Positions 6,339 to 13,312 of a stretch of DNA of 25,115 nt are shown piece after piece. The DNA lies in the NCBI GenBank assembly GCA_002413185.1, contig DHWM01000059.1, forward strand, positions 17,885 to 42,999. The letters are read 5' to 3'. Every line of letters starts with the position of its first letter. Positions within the stretch are counted from its first letter, which is position 1. This stretch comes from Actinobacteria bacterium UBA5182. GTDB taxonomy: Bacteria; Actinomycetota; UBA4738. The position numbers and the translations under genes are program-made. The notes under the pieces were generated by a model. The model did no database searches. It saw only the letters and a program-made list of their open reading frames with translations, and was not told the DNA's origin.

Positions 6339-6767
6339 TCACCCGCCCTGGATCGGACCTTGGGCGTGGTCGCCCTGACGGCCTGAGCCTTTCCGGCGTG
6401 CCTGCCTGGCGTGCCACTCCGCCGCGAACTGCTCGACATCAGATCGTCGCCACACCCGGCCGGACGCGAGCGCCTGAATGGGCTGGGGGAACCGCCCCCG
6501 GTCGATATAGGTGATCACGCGTCGCTTGTCCCAGCCCATGACCTCCGCGGCCTCGGCCACGCCGGCCAAGACGGGCACTGTCTCCACGGCGAATATCGGT
6601 TGCTGTCCCTCCTCTCCGGCACTCGATCCGCCCGCGGCCAGGGCGGCCCGAAGCGCCGCGATGCACGCTTCCGGCGAGGGACCCCGCGCGGTCACCTCAG
6701 GACTGCCGACGACTTCGGCGAACCACTCTCCGCTGCCTTGCTGATGTATCCGGACGAAGATCTCCAT
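6339..6767 (-). CDS. HicB-like domain fused to an AlpA/MerR-like helix-turn-helix
   Basis: This is a 142-aa protein with two parts. Residues 1-48 (MEIFVRIHQQGSGEWFAEVV, then SPEACIAALRAALAAG) have the strand-strand-helix pattern of HicB-type antitoxin domains, including the G-x-W-x-A-E strand. Residues about 68-125 (AGVAEAAEVMGWDKRRVITY, then DRGRFPQPIQ and GRVWRRSDVEQFAAEW) match the excisionase/MerR-like winged helix found in many actinobacterial regulators; RVW followed by an acidic helix is its C-terminal signature. The tail is basic and disordered. The probable role is DNA binding, perhaps autoregulatory. No HicA toxin gene is adjacent, so it need not be an antitoxin. It is divergent from the radical SAM gene. 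A TACGTT (6817-6812) could be its -10 box, giving a roughly 40-nt leader with GGGGGAG, but this is weak. Confidence 0.75.
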   Translation of the reverse strand: MEIFVRIHQQGSGEWFAEVVGSPEVTARGPSPEACIAALRAALAAGGSSAGEEGQQPIFAVETVPVLAGVAEAAEVMGWDKRRVITYIDRGRFPQPIQALASGRVWRRSDVEQFAAEWHARQARRKGSGRQGDHAQGPIQGG

Positions 6768-6831
6768 CGGCGTCGGCGAGTCTCCCCCACCTTCGCGCGC
6801 GCTGTCAGTCGAACGTATGTTCGGTATGGTC

Positions 6832-6837
6832 TACACT
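6832..6837 (+). promoter_or_regulatory. -10 box TACACT for the radical SAM gene (leaderless)
   Basis: TACACT ends 6 nt before ATG 6844 and no Shine-Dalgarno lies between. This argues for ATG 6844 over the upstream in-frame ATG at 6817, which lies before the promoter. Confidence 0.65.
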
Positions 6838-6843
6838 CCAGCG

Positions 6844-7884
6844 ATGCGATGGGACAACCTCAAGCTCGTCGATCCGGACCCTCAGGGCAACCTGACGCCT
6901 TCCCTCTTCAAGCAGGGGGCGGTGCTCAGGACGTTCGACACGCCCGAGTTCCGGGGGATCACCTTCTACGAGGTCAGGGCGCGCTCGATCATCAATCGCG
7001 TCCCCGAGGCGTCCCGCGTCCCGTTCCGATGGACCATCAACCCCTACCGAGGATGCTCGCACGCGTGCTTCTACTGTTTCGCCCGCAACACCCACACGTA
7101 TCTCGACCTCGATTCCGGAGAGGACTTCAACTCCCAGATCGTGGTGAAGGTCAACGCCGAACAGCTCGTGCGCAAGGAGCTGGCGGCCCGGGCGTGGACC
7201 GGCGAGCACATCGCGATGGGGACGAACGTCGATCCGTACCAACGGGCGGAAGGCCGGTACCGCCTGATGCGGGGCATCCTGGAAGCGCTCCGCGACTTCG
7301 CCAACCCGTTCTCCATCCTGACGAAGGGATCCTTGATCCTGAGGGACCTCGACCTGCTGCAGCAGTGCGCCGCGGTGGCCGAGGTCGGGACGAACGTCTC
7401 GGTCGGCTTCACCGATCGCGAGCTGTGGCGCTCCCTCGAGCCCGGCACTCCCGGTCCGGGGAAACGTCTGGAGGTCTGCCGCAGGCTGAACGAGGCCGGC
7501 ATCCCGTGCGGCGTTCTGATGGCCCCGATCATTCCCTTCCTCTCCGACTCTCCCGAGCAGCTCTCCTCAACCGTGGAGGCGATCGCCGAATCGGGAGCGA
7601 CGCACCTCTCTCCCATCGTGTTGCATCTTCGAACCGGCGCCCGCGAGTGGTTCATGCAGTGGCTGGCCCAGAACCACCCCCGATTGGTCGAGCCGTACCA
7701 GCGCCTGTACCAAAAGGGCGCGTACGCCCCCAAGCCCTACCAGGCCGAGATCACCGCACAGGTTCACGAGCTGGCAGGTCGGTTCCGGGTGGGGCGAAGG
7801 GGGCCCGGGGATGCCCGACGGATCCGCCCTCGCTCGACTCACGAACCGCAGGCGGAGCGCGCGGAACAGCTCTCCATCCCGTAG
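6844..7884 (+). CDS. Rv2578c-family radical SAM protein
   Basis: This is a 346-aa radical S-adenosylmethionine enzyme. The 4Fe-4S cluster motif is CSHACFYC (Cys71, Cys75, Cys78) within TINPYRGCSHACFYCFARN. The following HTYLDLDSGEDF, GTNVDPYQRAEGRYRLMRGI and FSILTKGSLILRDLDLL are typical of the Rv2578c group, which is related to spore photoproduct lyase-like proteins (SplB/COG1533). The N-terminal 60 residues (LFKQGAVLRTFDTPEFRGIT) also match that group. The C-terminal 35 residues are Arg/Glu-rich and probably disordered. The reaction is not known for this family; a role in DNA repair or nucleic-acid modification is only suggested by similarity. The start ATG 6844 is supported by the leaderless promoter. 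It is divergent from the HicB/HTH gene and converges, with 16 bp between stops, with the small zinc-site gene. Confidence 0.9.
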   Translation: MRWDNLKLVDPDPQGNLTPSLFKQGAVLRTFDTPEFRGITFYEVRARSIINRVPEASRVPFRWTINPYRGCSHACFYCFARNTHTYLDLDSGEDFNSQIVVKVNAEQLVRKELAARAWTGEHIAMGTNVDPYQRAEGRYRLMRGILEALRDFANPFSILTKGSLILRDLDLLQQCAAVAEVGTNVSVGFTDRELWRSLEPGTPGPGKRLEVCRRLNEAGIPCGVLMAPIIPFLSDSPEQLSSTVEAIAESGATHLSPIVLHLRTGAREWFMQWLAQNHPRLVEPYQRLYQKGAYAPKPYQAEITAQVHELAGRFRVGRRGPGDARRIRPRSTHEPQAERAEQLSIP

Positions 7885-7900
7885 ACAGGCCACGGTTCGG

Positions 7901-8182
7901 CTACGTGCCACGCCCCAGCCGGCGAAGCTCCGTCCGCCAACATGGCGTGTGCCAATGACGACGCCCCTCCACGTCCCCGTCGGCGACCACCACCAGATGG
8001 GGCGTGCCGGCCCGGACGAGCTGCTGGCAGCCAGGGCAACGGTACGGCTTGCCCTTCTCGCCCGAGACCGTCCTGATCGTGAAACCATCCAGGATGGTCC
8101 ACTCTGGTGCGACGCCCAACGGTCGCTGGGTCGAAGGAGGCGGGGCCGATCGCTCCCGGGCCGCCCGATGCTTTCGCGGCAT
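7901..8182 (-). CDS. Small zinc-site protein of actinobacteria (93 aa)
   Basis: This is a small basic protein with one probable zinc site. KPYRCPGCQQLVRAGTPHLV supplies a Cys-x-x-Cys pair and a His, and GRRHWHTPCWRTEL supplies further His and a Cys. The pattern closely resembles short Streptomyces proteins that carry the unhelpful database label ATP/GTP-binding protein; no nucleotide-binding motif is visible here. The first 25 residues (RKHRAARERSAPPPSTQRP) are basic and disordered. The start ATG 8182 overlaps the stop of the upstream hydrolase gene as TGATG, so translation is coupled and the two genes form an operon. A nucleic-acid-binding or metal-binding role is possible, but function is unknown. 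Confidence 0.78.
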   Translation of the reverse strand: MPRKHRAARERSAPPPSTQRPLGVAPEWTILDGFTIRTVSGEKGKPYRCPGCQQLVRAGTPHLVVVADGDVEGRRHWHTPCWRTELRRLGRGT

Positions 8183-8835
8183 CAGCCCACCACCTCCAGG
8201 ATGAACGCTGCAGCCACCGACCCCAGTTCAGCCCCGATCTCCTCGTCGGGACGACGCCGTCCCCGTTGCCGGAACGAGTGGTCCCCTCCCTCGATGCTGT
8301 GCAATCGGGCCAGGGGTGCCAGCCGTTCGACCAGCGCCGTCATGAGGTCGAACCGGGCGAACGGGTCGAGGGTGCCCTCGATGAACAGCATCGGGACGGT
8401 GATCGAGGAAAGATGGCCATCGCGCCGTTGGTCGTCCTTCCCGGGCGCATGCAGCGGGTAGCCGAAGAAGACCACCGCCGCAGCACCCAGCCCCGGACCC
8501 TCCTCGGCGGCGAGCATGGACGCCATCCGTCCGCCCAACGACTTGCCCCCGAGCACCAGGGGAAGCCTCTGACGTCCTGCCCGCTCGAGCCCGGCCGCGA
8601 TGGCCGAACGCCAGGAATCCAGGAGGACCCGCGCCGGATCGGGGCGCCGCCGCCCCGCCGCCATGTAGGGGAACTCGAACCGCAGGACGTCGACACCACC
8701 TCCGGCGAGCCCGGCGGCGGCGCCCTCCACGAAGGGATGCCGCATCCCGGCGCCGGCGCCGTGCGCGAGGACCGCGACCGCCCGGTGGTCACCTCCGCCC
8801 GCAGACCAGATGTGCGGTCCGATCGATTCGTACAC
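8182..8835 (-). CDS. Alpha/beta hydrolase of the KANL3/Tex30-like family
   Basis: This is a 217-aa compact alpha/beta hydrolase. The N-terminal strand ends AVLAHGAGAGMRHPFV, which forms the oxyanion-hole HGAG motif. The nucleophile elbow is GGKSLGGRMAS, where Gly-Lys-Ser-x-Gly is characteristic of the Tex30/KANL3-like group. The acid is in EGTLDPFARFD and the catalytic His in IEGGDHSFRQRG. All three triad residues are therefore visible. Length and lack of a cap domain fit the family. The start is GTG 8835, supported by a CATAAT -10 box 7 nt upstream (leaderless). It is translationally coupled to the downstream small zinc-site gene and divergent from DUF72, with only 38 bp between the two start codons. 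The substrate is unknown; esterase or dienelactone-hydrolase-like activity is the general expectation. Confidence 0.87.
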   Translation of the reverse strand: MYESIGPHIWSAGGGDHRAVAVLAHGAGAGMRHPFVEGAAAGLAGGGVDVLRFEFPYMAAGRRRPDPARVLLDSWRSAIAAGLERAGRQRLPLVLGGKSLGGRMASMLAAEEGPGLGAAAVVFFGYPLHAPGKDDQRRDGHLSSITVPMLFIEGTLDPFARFDLMTALVERLAPLARLHSIEGGDHSFRQRGRRRPDEEIGAELGSVAAAFILEVVG

Positions 8836-8842
8836 GAGAGCG

Positions 8843-8848
8843 ATTATG
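8843..8848 (-). promoter_or_regulatory. -10 box CATAAT for the hydrolase operon (leaderless)
   Basis: On the minus strand CATAAT is followed by 7 nt and then GTG 8835, with no Shine-Dalgarno. It is only 13 bp from the opposing -10 box of the DUF72 gene. Confidence 0.6.
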
Positions 8849-8861
8849 CCGAGCCGGATGC

Positions 8862-8867
8862 AACAAT
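8862..8867 (+). promoter_or_regulatory. -10 box AACAAT for the DUF72 gene (leaderless, weaker)
   Basis: AACAAT, with TG two bases upstream giving an extended -10 look, ends 6 nt before GTG 8874. The first base departs from the T consensus, so confidence is lower. Confidence 0.5.
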
Positions 8868-8873
8868 CGCCCG

Positions 8874-9671
8874 GTGGCTGGGACGCCGTACGTCGGCACC
8901 TCGGGGTTCGCCTACCCCGAATGGAAGGGGACGTTCTATCCCGCGACCATCAGGCAGAAGGACATGCTCTCGTACTACGCGGAGCGGTTCGGCTCGGTGG
9001 AGATCAACTACACCTTCCGCAAGGATCCCACCGAGGAGGTCCTGGCGAGGTGGTGTGCCTCGGTCCCCGACAGTTTCGTGTTTGCGCTCAAGGCGCCCCA
9101 GCGCGTCACCCACTGGATGCGGCTGGCCGGCGCGGGCGAGGTGGCCTCGGCGTTCTTGCGCAAGGCTGGGACGCTCGGTGACCGTCTCGGCCCCGTCCTG
9201 TTCCAGTGTCCCCCAACTCTCCCTTTCGACGGGCCGTTGCTCGAAGCGTTCCTGGCCGATGTCCCCGCGGGGTTTCGAATCGCGTTCGAGTTCCGGCATC
9301 CGTCGTGGACCCAGGCACGTCCGATGCTGCGGTCGAAGGGTGTGGCATGGTGTCACGCGGAGACCGACCAGCAGCCCACGTCGGAGTGGGAGGGGACCAA
9401 CGAGCCGTTCCTGTACCTGCGACTGCGACGTACTGCCTATCCCGCCGGTGCCATGCGAATCTGGGCCGATCGGATCGGATCGGCGCTGGCACAGGACCTC
9501 GACGTCTTCTGCTACTTCAAGCACGAGGAACGCGGTGCAGGGCCCGCCTTCGCCCGCCGTCTCCTGGGACTGACCGAGTCGGCGCCCAGCGCATCGGCGA
9601 ACACGACGCCCTCCGGCTCGGCGATCAGGGTCCCGACGCCGCCCTGGTCAGTGTCGCCTCCAACTCCGTGA
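8874..9671 (+). CDS. DUF72 family protein
   Basis: This is a 265-aa TIM-barrel-like protein of the DUF72 (YecE) family. It shows the family N-terminus VGTSGFAYPEWKGTFYP, then MLSYYAERFGSVEINYTFRK, FVFALKAPQRVTH, LGPVLFQCPPTLP, FEFRHPSW and FLYLRLRR, and closes with DVFCYFKHEERGAGPAFARR. The biochemical function of DUF72 is not established. The GTG 8874 start follows a plausible leaderless -10 box. Beyond about residue 240 the sequence is Ser/Pro/Thr-rich and not family-like; this tail runs 47 bp into the end of the convergent glnD gene. It may be a genuine extension or the result of a lost stop codon. Its promoter is almost shared with the divergent hydrolase gene. Confidence 0.88.
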   Translation: MAGTPYVGTSGFAYPEWKGTFYPATIRQKDMLSYYAERFGSVEINYTFRKDPTEEVLARWCASVPDSFVFALKAPQRVTHWMRLAGAGEVASAFLRKAGTLGDRLGPVLFQCPPTLPFDGPLLEAFLADVPAGFRIAFEFRHPSWTQARPMLRSKGVAWCHAETDQQPTSEWEGTNEPFLYLRLRRTAYPAGAMRIWADRIGSALAQDLDVFCYFKHEERGAGPAFARRLLGLTESAPSASANTTPSGSAIRVPTPPWSVSPPTP

Positions 9672-11862
9672 GGCGACCGGCGCCGACCAGCTTCTGACCG
9701 GTCCGGTCGGTGACGTAGAAGACGTCGACGACCCGAGCCCCGTACGTGGCGACCTTCGCCACGTGGACGTCGACCTCGATGCTCGAGAACGCCTGAGCCA
9801 AGTCGAACAGCAGTCCGAGGCGGTCCGTACACCCCACCTCGACCACCGAGAAGGAGCCCGATGCGGCCTCGTCGACCCGCACCGACACCCGGGGGCCGCC
9901 TCGCGGCCGGCGGTACTGCGCCCGCAAGGTTCGAACCCGCTCGGTCAGGTCGGTCTCCTCAGACAGCGCCGCCCGGAGCGTCGCCTCGAACCGTTGCCAT
10001 CGGTCAGGGGTGATGGTGGGTTCGAACGCGCCCTGCACCTGGAAGACGTCGAGGGCGGTTCCTCGCTCGGTGGTGAAGGCCTGAGCCGACAGGATGGAGA
10101 GGCCGGCCACGGCGAAGCTGCCCGCGATACGGGCCAGCAGCCCGAGACGGTCGCGTGCCGCGACGGCAACCGTGGACGTCCCCGAGGTGGGGCCGGCGGA
10201 CACGTCGACCCGAACCTCGTCCGGATCGAGAGGCCCAGACAGGAGCGAGAGGTGCCTCCGCGCGTCCTCCGGGCGCACGCCCAGCAGGTAGGAGGGAGGG
10301 ACCGAGAGAAGGAACTCCTCGATCTCGTGTCCTGGGATCCCCGAAAGTGCCTCTCGCACAGCGCTTTCGGCCTGTCGCAGCCGGAGCGCCTGGTCTCGGG
10401 CGAATCCCCCCCGGCCGAGCGTCCCGCTGACCCGGGCCACCAGATCGCGGACCAAGCTCATTCGCCAGGCTGTGGAGGCGGCGGGCCCTGTGGCCGTGCT
10501 GTCGGCCACCGTGAGGAGATAGAGCATGGCCAGCCGGCGCTCGTCGCGAACCCTGGCGGCGACATGGTCTATCAGCTCCTGGTCATCGAGGTTCCGGCGG
10601 GTCGCCGTGTCGGCGAGGAGGAGGTGCTCCTCGACCAGGAAGAGGACGTCGTCTCGGACCGATGCATCCACGTCCAGTCGTTTCAAGGCTCGGCCGGCCC
10701 GCAGCGTGCCCGCCTCGACGTGCGATGGGCTGCCGACCTTTCCGATGTCGTGCAGGAGGGCGCCCAGGAGCAACGGTGCCGGGTCCTCGACCAACGCGGC
10801 CGCCTCCACGGCGAATGCTTCGTCGGGCTCCCGGAGGAGATGCAGAGCGTGGCCTGCCGTCTGGAGCAGGTGCACGTCGACGGGGTAACGGTGGTAGGGA
10901 TCCCTCTGAGGGCGCCCCAGGACTTCGTCCCACTCCGGCACCAGCTCGATCAACGCGCGGCTCCCGATGCAGCTGTCCACCACGTGGAGCTCGTCCGGCC
11001 CACCGGCCAGAAGCCGCACCAGGTCCTTCCAGCTCCCCAGCCGTAGGGCCTTCGGTCGAGCCGATCCGGCCGCGAGCGATCCCCCGATCGTCTCGTGCAC
11101 GGATCGTGCTTCCGAGTACAGGTCACGCATCAGTCGGTCTCGGGCCTCCCGGCGGTCGGCGTCCTCGAACCCGAGCAGTCGGGCAACCGGCTCCTGGTGC
11201 TCGGCGAACAGCCTGTTGGCTGATGAGCCCGACGAGCGCTGCAGGGCCACCCGGGCGGCCATGAGCAACGCTCCTTCGCCGGAGGGAACCCCCTCGCTCC
11301 TCAGCGTCGCCACCCACTCGGCCAGCCGGACGTCGCGAAGCCCGCCGATGCTCTCCTTGAGGTCCGGTTCGAGCTGGTGGTGGAGGAGGCCGAACCGGGC
11401 CAGTCGCACCTGTCGGGACGCGGCCAGCCGATCCATGACCCTCGCGCGATCGTTCCTCGACACGGAGAGGGCTGCCTCTTTCGCCGCAAGGCAAAGGCCC
11501 TCCGACCCCGCCAGCAGCCGGGCGTCGAAGAACGACGTCAGGGTCTCCAGGCGCCGGCTGGATTCGACCGCGCACTCGGCGGGCGTGCGAGCGGCGTGGC
11601 CCACCGTGAATCCCGCGTCCCACAACGGATAGAGGATCGTCCGGAGGACCCGCTCGACCGTCTCGAGGCTGCGGCCTTCGTGCACCACCAGCACGTCCAC
11701 GTCCGAGCCGGGAGCGAGCTCGCCGTGGCCGTATCCGCCCACTGCCACGATAGCGACCCCGCTCACGCCTGGGGCGGCCTGGAACAGGGAGCGGATGGCC
11801 GAGTCGACGGCCTCCGCGCGGCGACGAGCGGACTCCACGGCGGCCTTCACCGCGGACGTCAT
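9625..11862 (-). CDS. glnD: [Protein-PII] uridylyltransferase / uridylyl-removing enzyme GlnD
   Basis: GlnD is the bifunctional nitrogen sensor that uridylylates PII when glutamine is low and deuridylylates it when glutamine is high. Visible domains: a nucleotidyltransferase with GGYGHGELAPGSDVDVLVV (the Gly-rich loop and Asp-x-Asp metal site); the linker with LEPDLKESIGGLRDVRLAEW; an HD hydrolase domain with LLGALLHDIGKVGSPSHVEAG and VEEHLLLADTATRR; and two C-terminal ACT domains (AVAARDRLGLLARIAGSFAV and EVGCTDRLGLLFDLAQAFSS). The start is uncertain. ATG 11862 gives 745 aa and is the first ATG, but the frame is open and coding-like upstream (IARLRAELRALDETPFLPET), with only TTG codons inside glnB (for example 12075) as alternatives. 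It follows glnB on the same strand, so substrate and enzyme are encoded together. Its end overlaps the convergent DUF72 gene by 47 bp. Confidence 0.92.
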   Translation of the reverse strand: MTSAVKAAVESARRRAEAVDSAIRSLFQAAPGVSGVAIVAVGGYGHGELAPGSDVDVLVVHEGRSLETVERVLRTILYPLWDAGFTVGHAARTPAECAVESSRRLETLTSFFDARLLAGSEGLCLAAKEAALSVSRNDRARVMDRLAASRQVRLARFGLLHHQLEPDLKESIGGLRDVRLAEWVATLRSEGVPSGEGALLMAARVALQRSSGSSANRLFAEHQEPVARLLGFEDADRREARDRLMRDLYSEARSVHETIGGSLAAGSARPKALRLGSWKDLVRLLAGGPDELHVVDSCIGSRALIELVPEWDEVLGRPQRDPYHRYPVDVHLLQTAGHALHLLREPDEAFAVEAAALVEDPAPLLLGALLHDIGKVGSPSHVEAGTLRAGRALKRLDVDASVRDDVLFLVEEHLLLADTATRRNLDDQELIDHVAARVRDERRLAMLYLLTVADSTATGPAASTAWRMSLVRDLVARVSGTLGRGGFARDQALRLRQAESAVREALSGIPGHEIEEFLLSVPPSYLLGVRPEDARRHLSLLSGPLDPDEVRVDVSAGPTSGTSTVAVAARDRLGLLARIAGSFAVAGLSILSAQAFTTERGTALDVFQVQGAFEPTITPDRWQRFEATLRAALSEETDLTERVRTLRAQYRRPRGGPRVSVRVDEAASGSFSVVEVGCTDRLGLLFDLAQAFSSIEVDVHVAKVATYGARVVDVFYVTDRTGQKLVGAGRLTELEATLTRAASGP

Positions 11863-11968
11863 GGCGCCGGCTGCGGACGGCGACCCCGGCGCACCGGTCT
11901 CGGGCAGGAACGGAGTCTCGTCCAGGGCCCTCAGCTCGGCGCGCAGCCGAGCGATGGCCTGTGGTTTC

Positions 11969-12307
11969 TCAGATCGCGTCGGGACCCATCTCCCCGGTCC
12001 GGATCCGGTGGACCTCCTCAACCGTCTGGACCCAGATCTTCCCGTCGCCGATCTTCCCGGTCCGGGCCGAGGCAAGGATGGCGTCGACGATCGAGTCGAC
12101 CTGCGCGTCCTCAGCCACCACTTCGACCTGCACCTTCGGCACGAAGTCGATCTGGTATTCGGCGCCTCGATAGATCTCCGTGTGGCCGCGTTGTCGCCCG
12201 AACCCCTGGGCCTCCACGGAGGTCAAGCCGCTCACGCCCAGATCCCGGAGCGCTTCCTTCACCTCGTCCAGGCGATGCGGCTTGATGACCGCGGTGATCA
12301 GCTTCAT
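11969..12307 (-). CDS. glnB: Nitrogen regulatory protein PII
   Basis: This is a 112-aa PII signal protein, the trimeric sensor of ATP/ADP, 2-oxoglutarate and, through GlnD, glutamine. It begins KLITAVIKPHRLDEVKEAL, has the T-loop GFGRQRGHTEIYRGAEY with Tyr51 (the uridylylation site), then VDFVPK-like IDFVPKVQVEVV. The second PROSITE-type region TGKIGDGKIWVQTVEEVHRI is complete. Length and Tyr51 position match the family exactly. Adenylylation at Tyr51 is known in some actinobacteria; the presence of glnD next door fits nucleotidylylation. The gene lies 31 bp after ku and before glnD on the same strand. CCATAC just upstream of ATG 12307 could be a weak leaderless -10 box; there is no Shine-Dalgarno. 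No ammonium transporter or glutamine synthetase gene is in the window, although amtB is the usual neighbour. Confidence 0.95.
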   Translation of the reverse strand: MKLITAVIKPHRLDEVKEALRDLGVSGLTSVEAQGFGRQRGHTEIYRGAEYQIDFVPKVQVEVVAEDAQVDSIVDAILASARTGKIGDGKIWVQTVEEVHRIRTGEMGPDAI

Positions 12308-12338
12308 TCCGGGTATGGCAGCGCGGCGGAGGCCCGCA

Positions 12339-13163
12339 TCAGCCGGTCGCGGCCTTCTTCGTCCGCGCAGAGGACTTCTTGGATGAGGCGGCCTTGGTCT
12401 TGGTGGCCTCCACCGACGCCTTCAGCGCCTCCATGAGGTCGACCACCTTGGTGGCCTCCGGCTCCTTCACCACTTCGATCTCCTCGCCCGCCACCTTCTT
12501 CTCGACGATGCCGAGGAGCGCCTCGCGGTATTCGTCCTTGAACTCCTGGGGCTTGAACTCCTCAGTCAGGTTCTCGATCAGGCTCTTGGCCATCTGGACT
12601 TCCTGCGGCCGAATCTTCGGGGGCTTTTCGAGCTCGGCGAACTCGGCCTCACGTATCTCGTCCGGCCAGAACATCGTCTCCAGGACGAACACATTGTCCT
12701 TGAACCGCAACGCACACAGGTGCTCCTTGTCCCGGAGGGCGATCTTGGCGATGGCGACCCTGCCGTCCTCGGCCATCGCCTCGCGGAGGAGCGTGTATGC
12801 CTTGACGCCGGTCTCCTCGGGCACCAGGTAATAGGACTTCTGGAAGTAGATGGGGTCGATGTCGTCGAGCTCCACGAACTGGACGATGTCGATGGCGCGG
12901 CCGGATTCCACTGGGACGGCGTCGAAGTCCTCGTCCTCCAAGATCACGTATTTCTCTTTCTCGTACTCATACCCCTTCACGATGTGCTCGAAGGGGACCT
13001 CCTCGCCGCACTTGGAGCAGTACCGCTGGTACTTGATGCGGCCGTGGTCCTCGTCGTGGAGCTGGTTGAATCGCAGCGTCTTCTCCTCGGTGGCCGGATA
13101 CAGGCCGACCGGGATCGACACCAGCCCGAACGAGATGGCTCCTTTCCACATGGTCCTTGGCAT
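12339..13163 (-). CDS. ku: Non-homologous end-joining protein Ku
   Basis: This is a 274-aa bacterial Ku, which forms a homodimeric ring on double-strand DNA ends and recruits LigD. The N-terminus MWKGAISFGLVSIPVGLYPA is the family signature, followed by YQRYCSKCGEEVPFEHIVKG, IDIVQFVELDDIDPIYFQKSYY and MFWPDEIREAEF. The core bridge region ends near residue 235. The C-terminal 40 residues are rich in Lys, Ser and Ala (TKTKAASSKKSSARTKK), the basic tail that in other bacteria contributes to DNA binding. The length is normal. The start ATG 13163 is set by GGAGGTGA (13174-13167), and a TAAAAT -10 box lies about 45 bp upstream. It is divergent from ligD across a 149-bp spacer, giving a complete two-gene NHEJ system. 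glnB follows 31 bp downstream. Confidence 0.96.
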   Translation of the reverse strand: MPRTMWKGAISFGLVSIPVGLYPATEEKTLRFNQLHDEDHGRIKYQRYCSKCGEEVPFEHIVKGYEYEKEKYVILEDEDFDAVPVESGRAIDIVQFVELDDIDPIYFQKSYYLVPEETGVKAYTLLREAMAEDGRVAIAKIALRDKEHLCALRFKDNVFVLETMFWPDEIREAEFAELEKPPKIRPQEVQMAKSLIENLTEEFKPQEFKDEYREALLGIVEKKVAGEEIEVVKEPEATKVVDLMEALKASVEATKTKAASSKKSSARTKKAATG

Positions 13164-13180
13164 CGCTCACCTCCGGGGAA

Positions 13181-13210
13181 GACCCGCACCGGCGAGGGTG
13201 CGGAAGGGTC
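13181..13210 (-). promoter_or_regulatory. Hairpin in the ku 5' leader
   Basis: GACCC (13181-13185) pairs with GGGTC (13206-13210), and GCACC (13186-13190) pairs with GGTGC (13197-13201), around a 6-nt loop, with a 4-nt bulge at 13202-13205. Alternatively CCGCACC (13184-13190) pairs with GGTGCGG (13197-13203) without a bulge. It lies between the ku -10 box and its Shine-Dalgarno, so it would form in the leader RNA. No U-run follows, so it is not a standard terminator. Confidence 0.5.
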
Positions 13211-13216
13211 ATTTTA
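13211..13216 (-). promoter_or_regulatory. -10 box TAAAAT for ku
   Basis: On the minus strand TAAAAT sits about 48 bp before ATG 13163, giving a leader of roughly 40 nt with the hairpin above and a strong Shine-Dalgarno. No clear -35 box is seen. Confidence 0.6.
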
Positions 13217-13299
13217 CCGCCGAACCCGCCCCTCCCAGGCAGGCCGTGTGGTCATTGTTCCCTCCGCCCTATCCGGTCATCCTCGGCAAACGGACCGCT

Positions 13300-13305
13300 T
13301 ACGAT
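13300..13305 (+). promoter_or_regulatory. -10 box TACGAT for ligD (leaderless)
   Basis: TACGAT is followed by 7 nt and ATG 13313, with no Shine-Dalgarno. This selects ATG 13313 over an upstream in-frame ATG near 13157 that lies inside the ku 5' region. Confidence 0.65.
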
Positions 13306-13312
13306 TGCCCCC

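Noticed and set aside
9763..11046. Long plus-strand open frame antisense to glnD (427 codons)
   Set aside because: GlnD on the other strand has clear domains throughout. This frame has no recognisable protein and is the usual antisense shadow of high-GC coding sequence.
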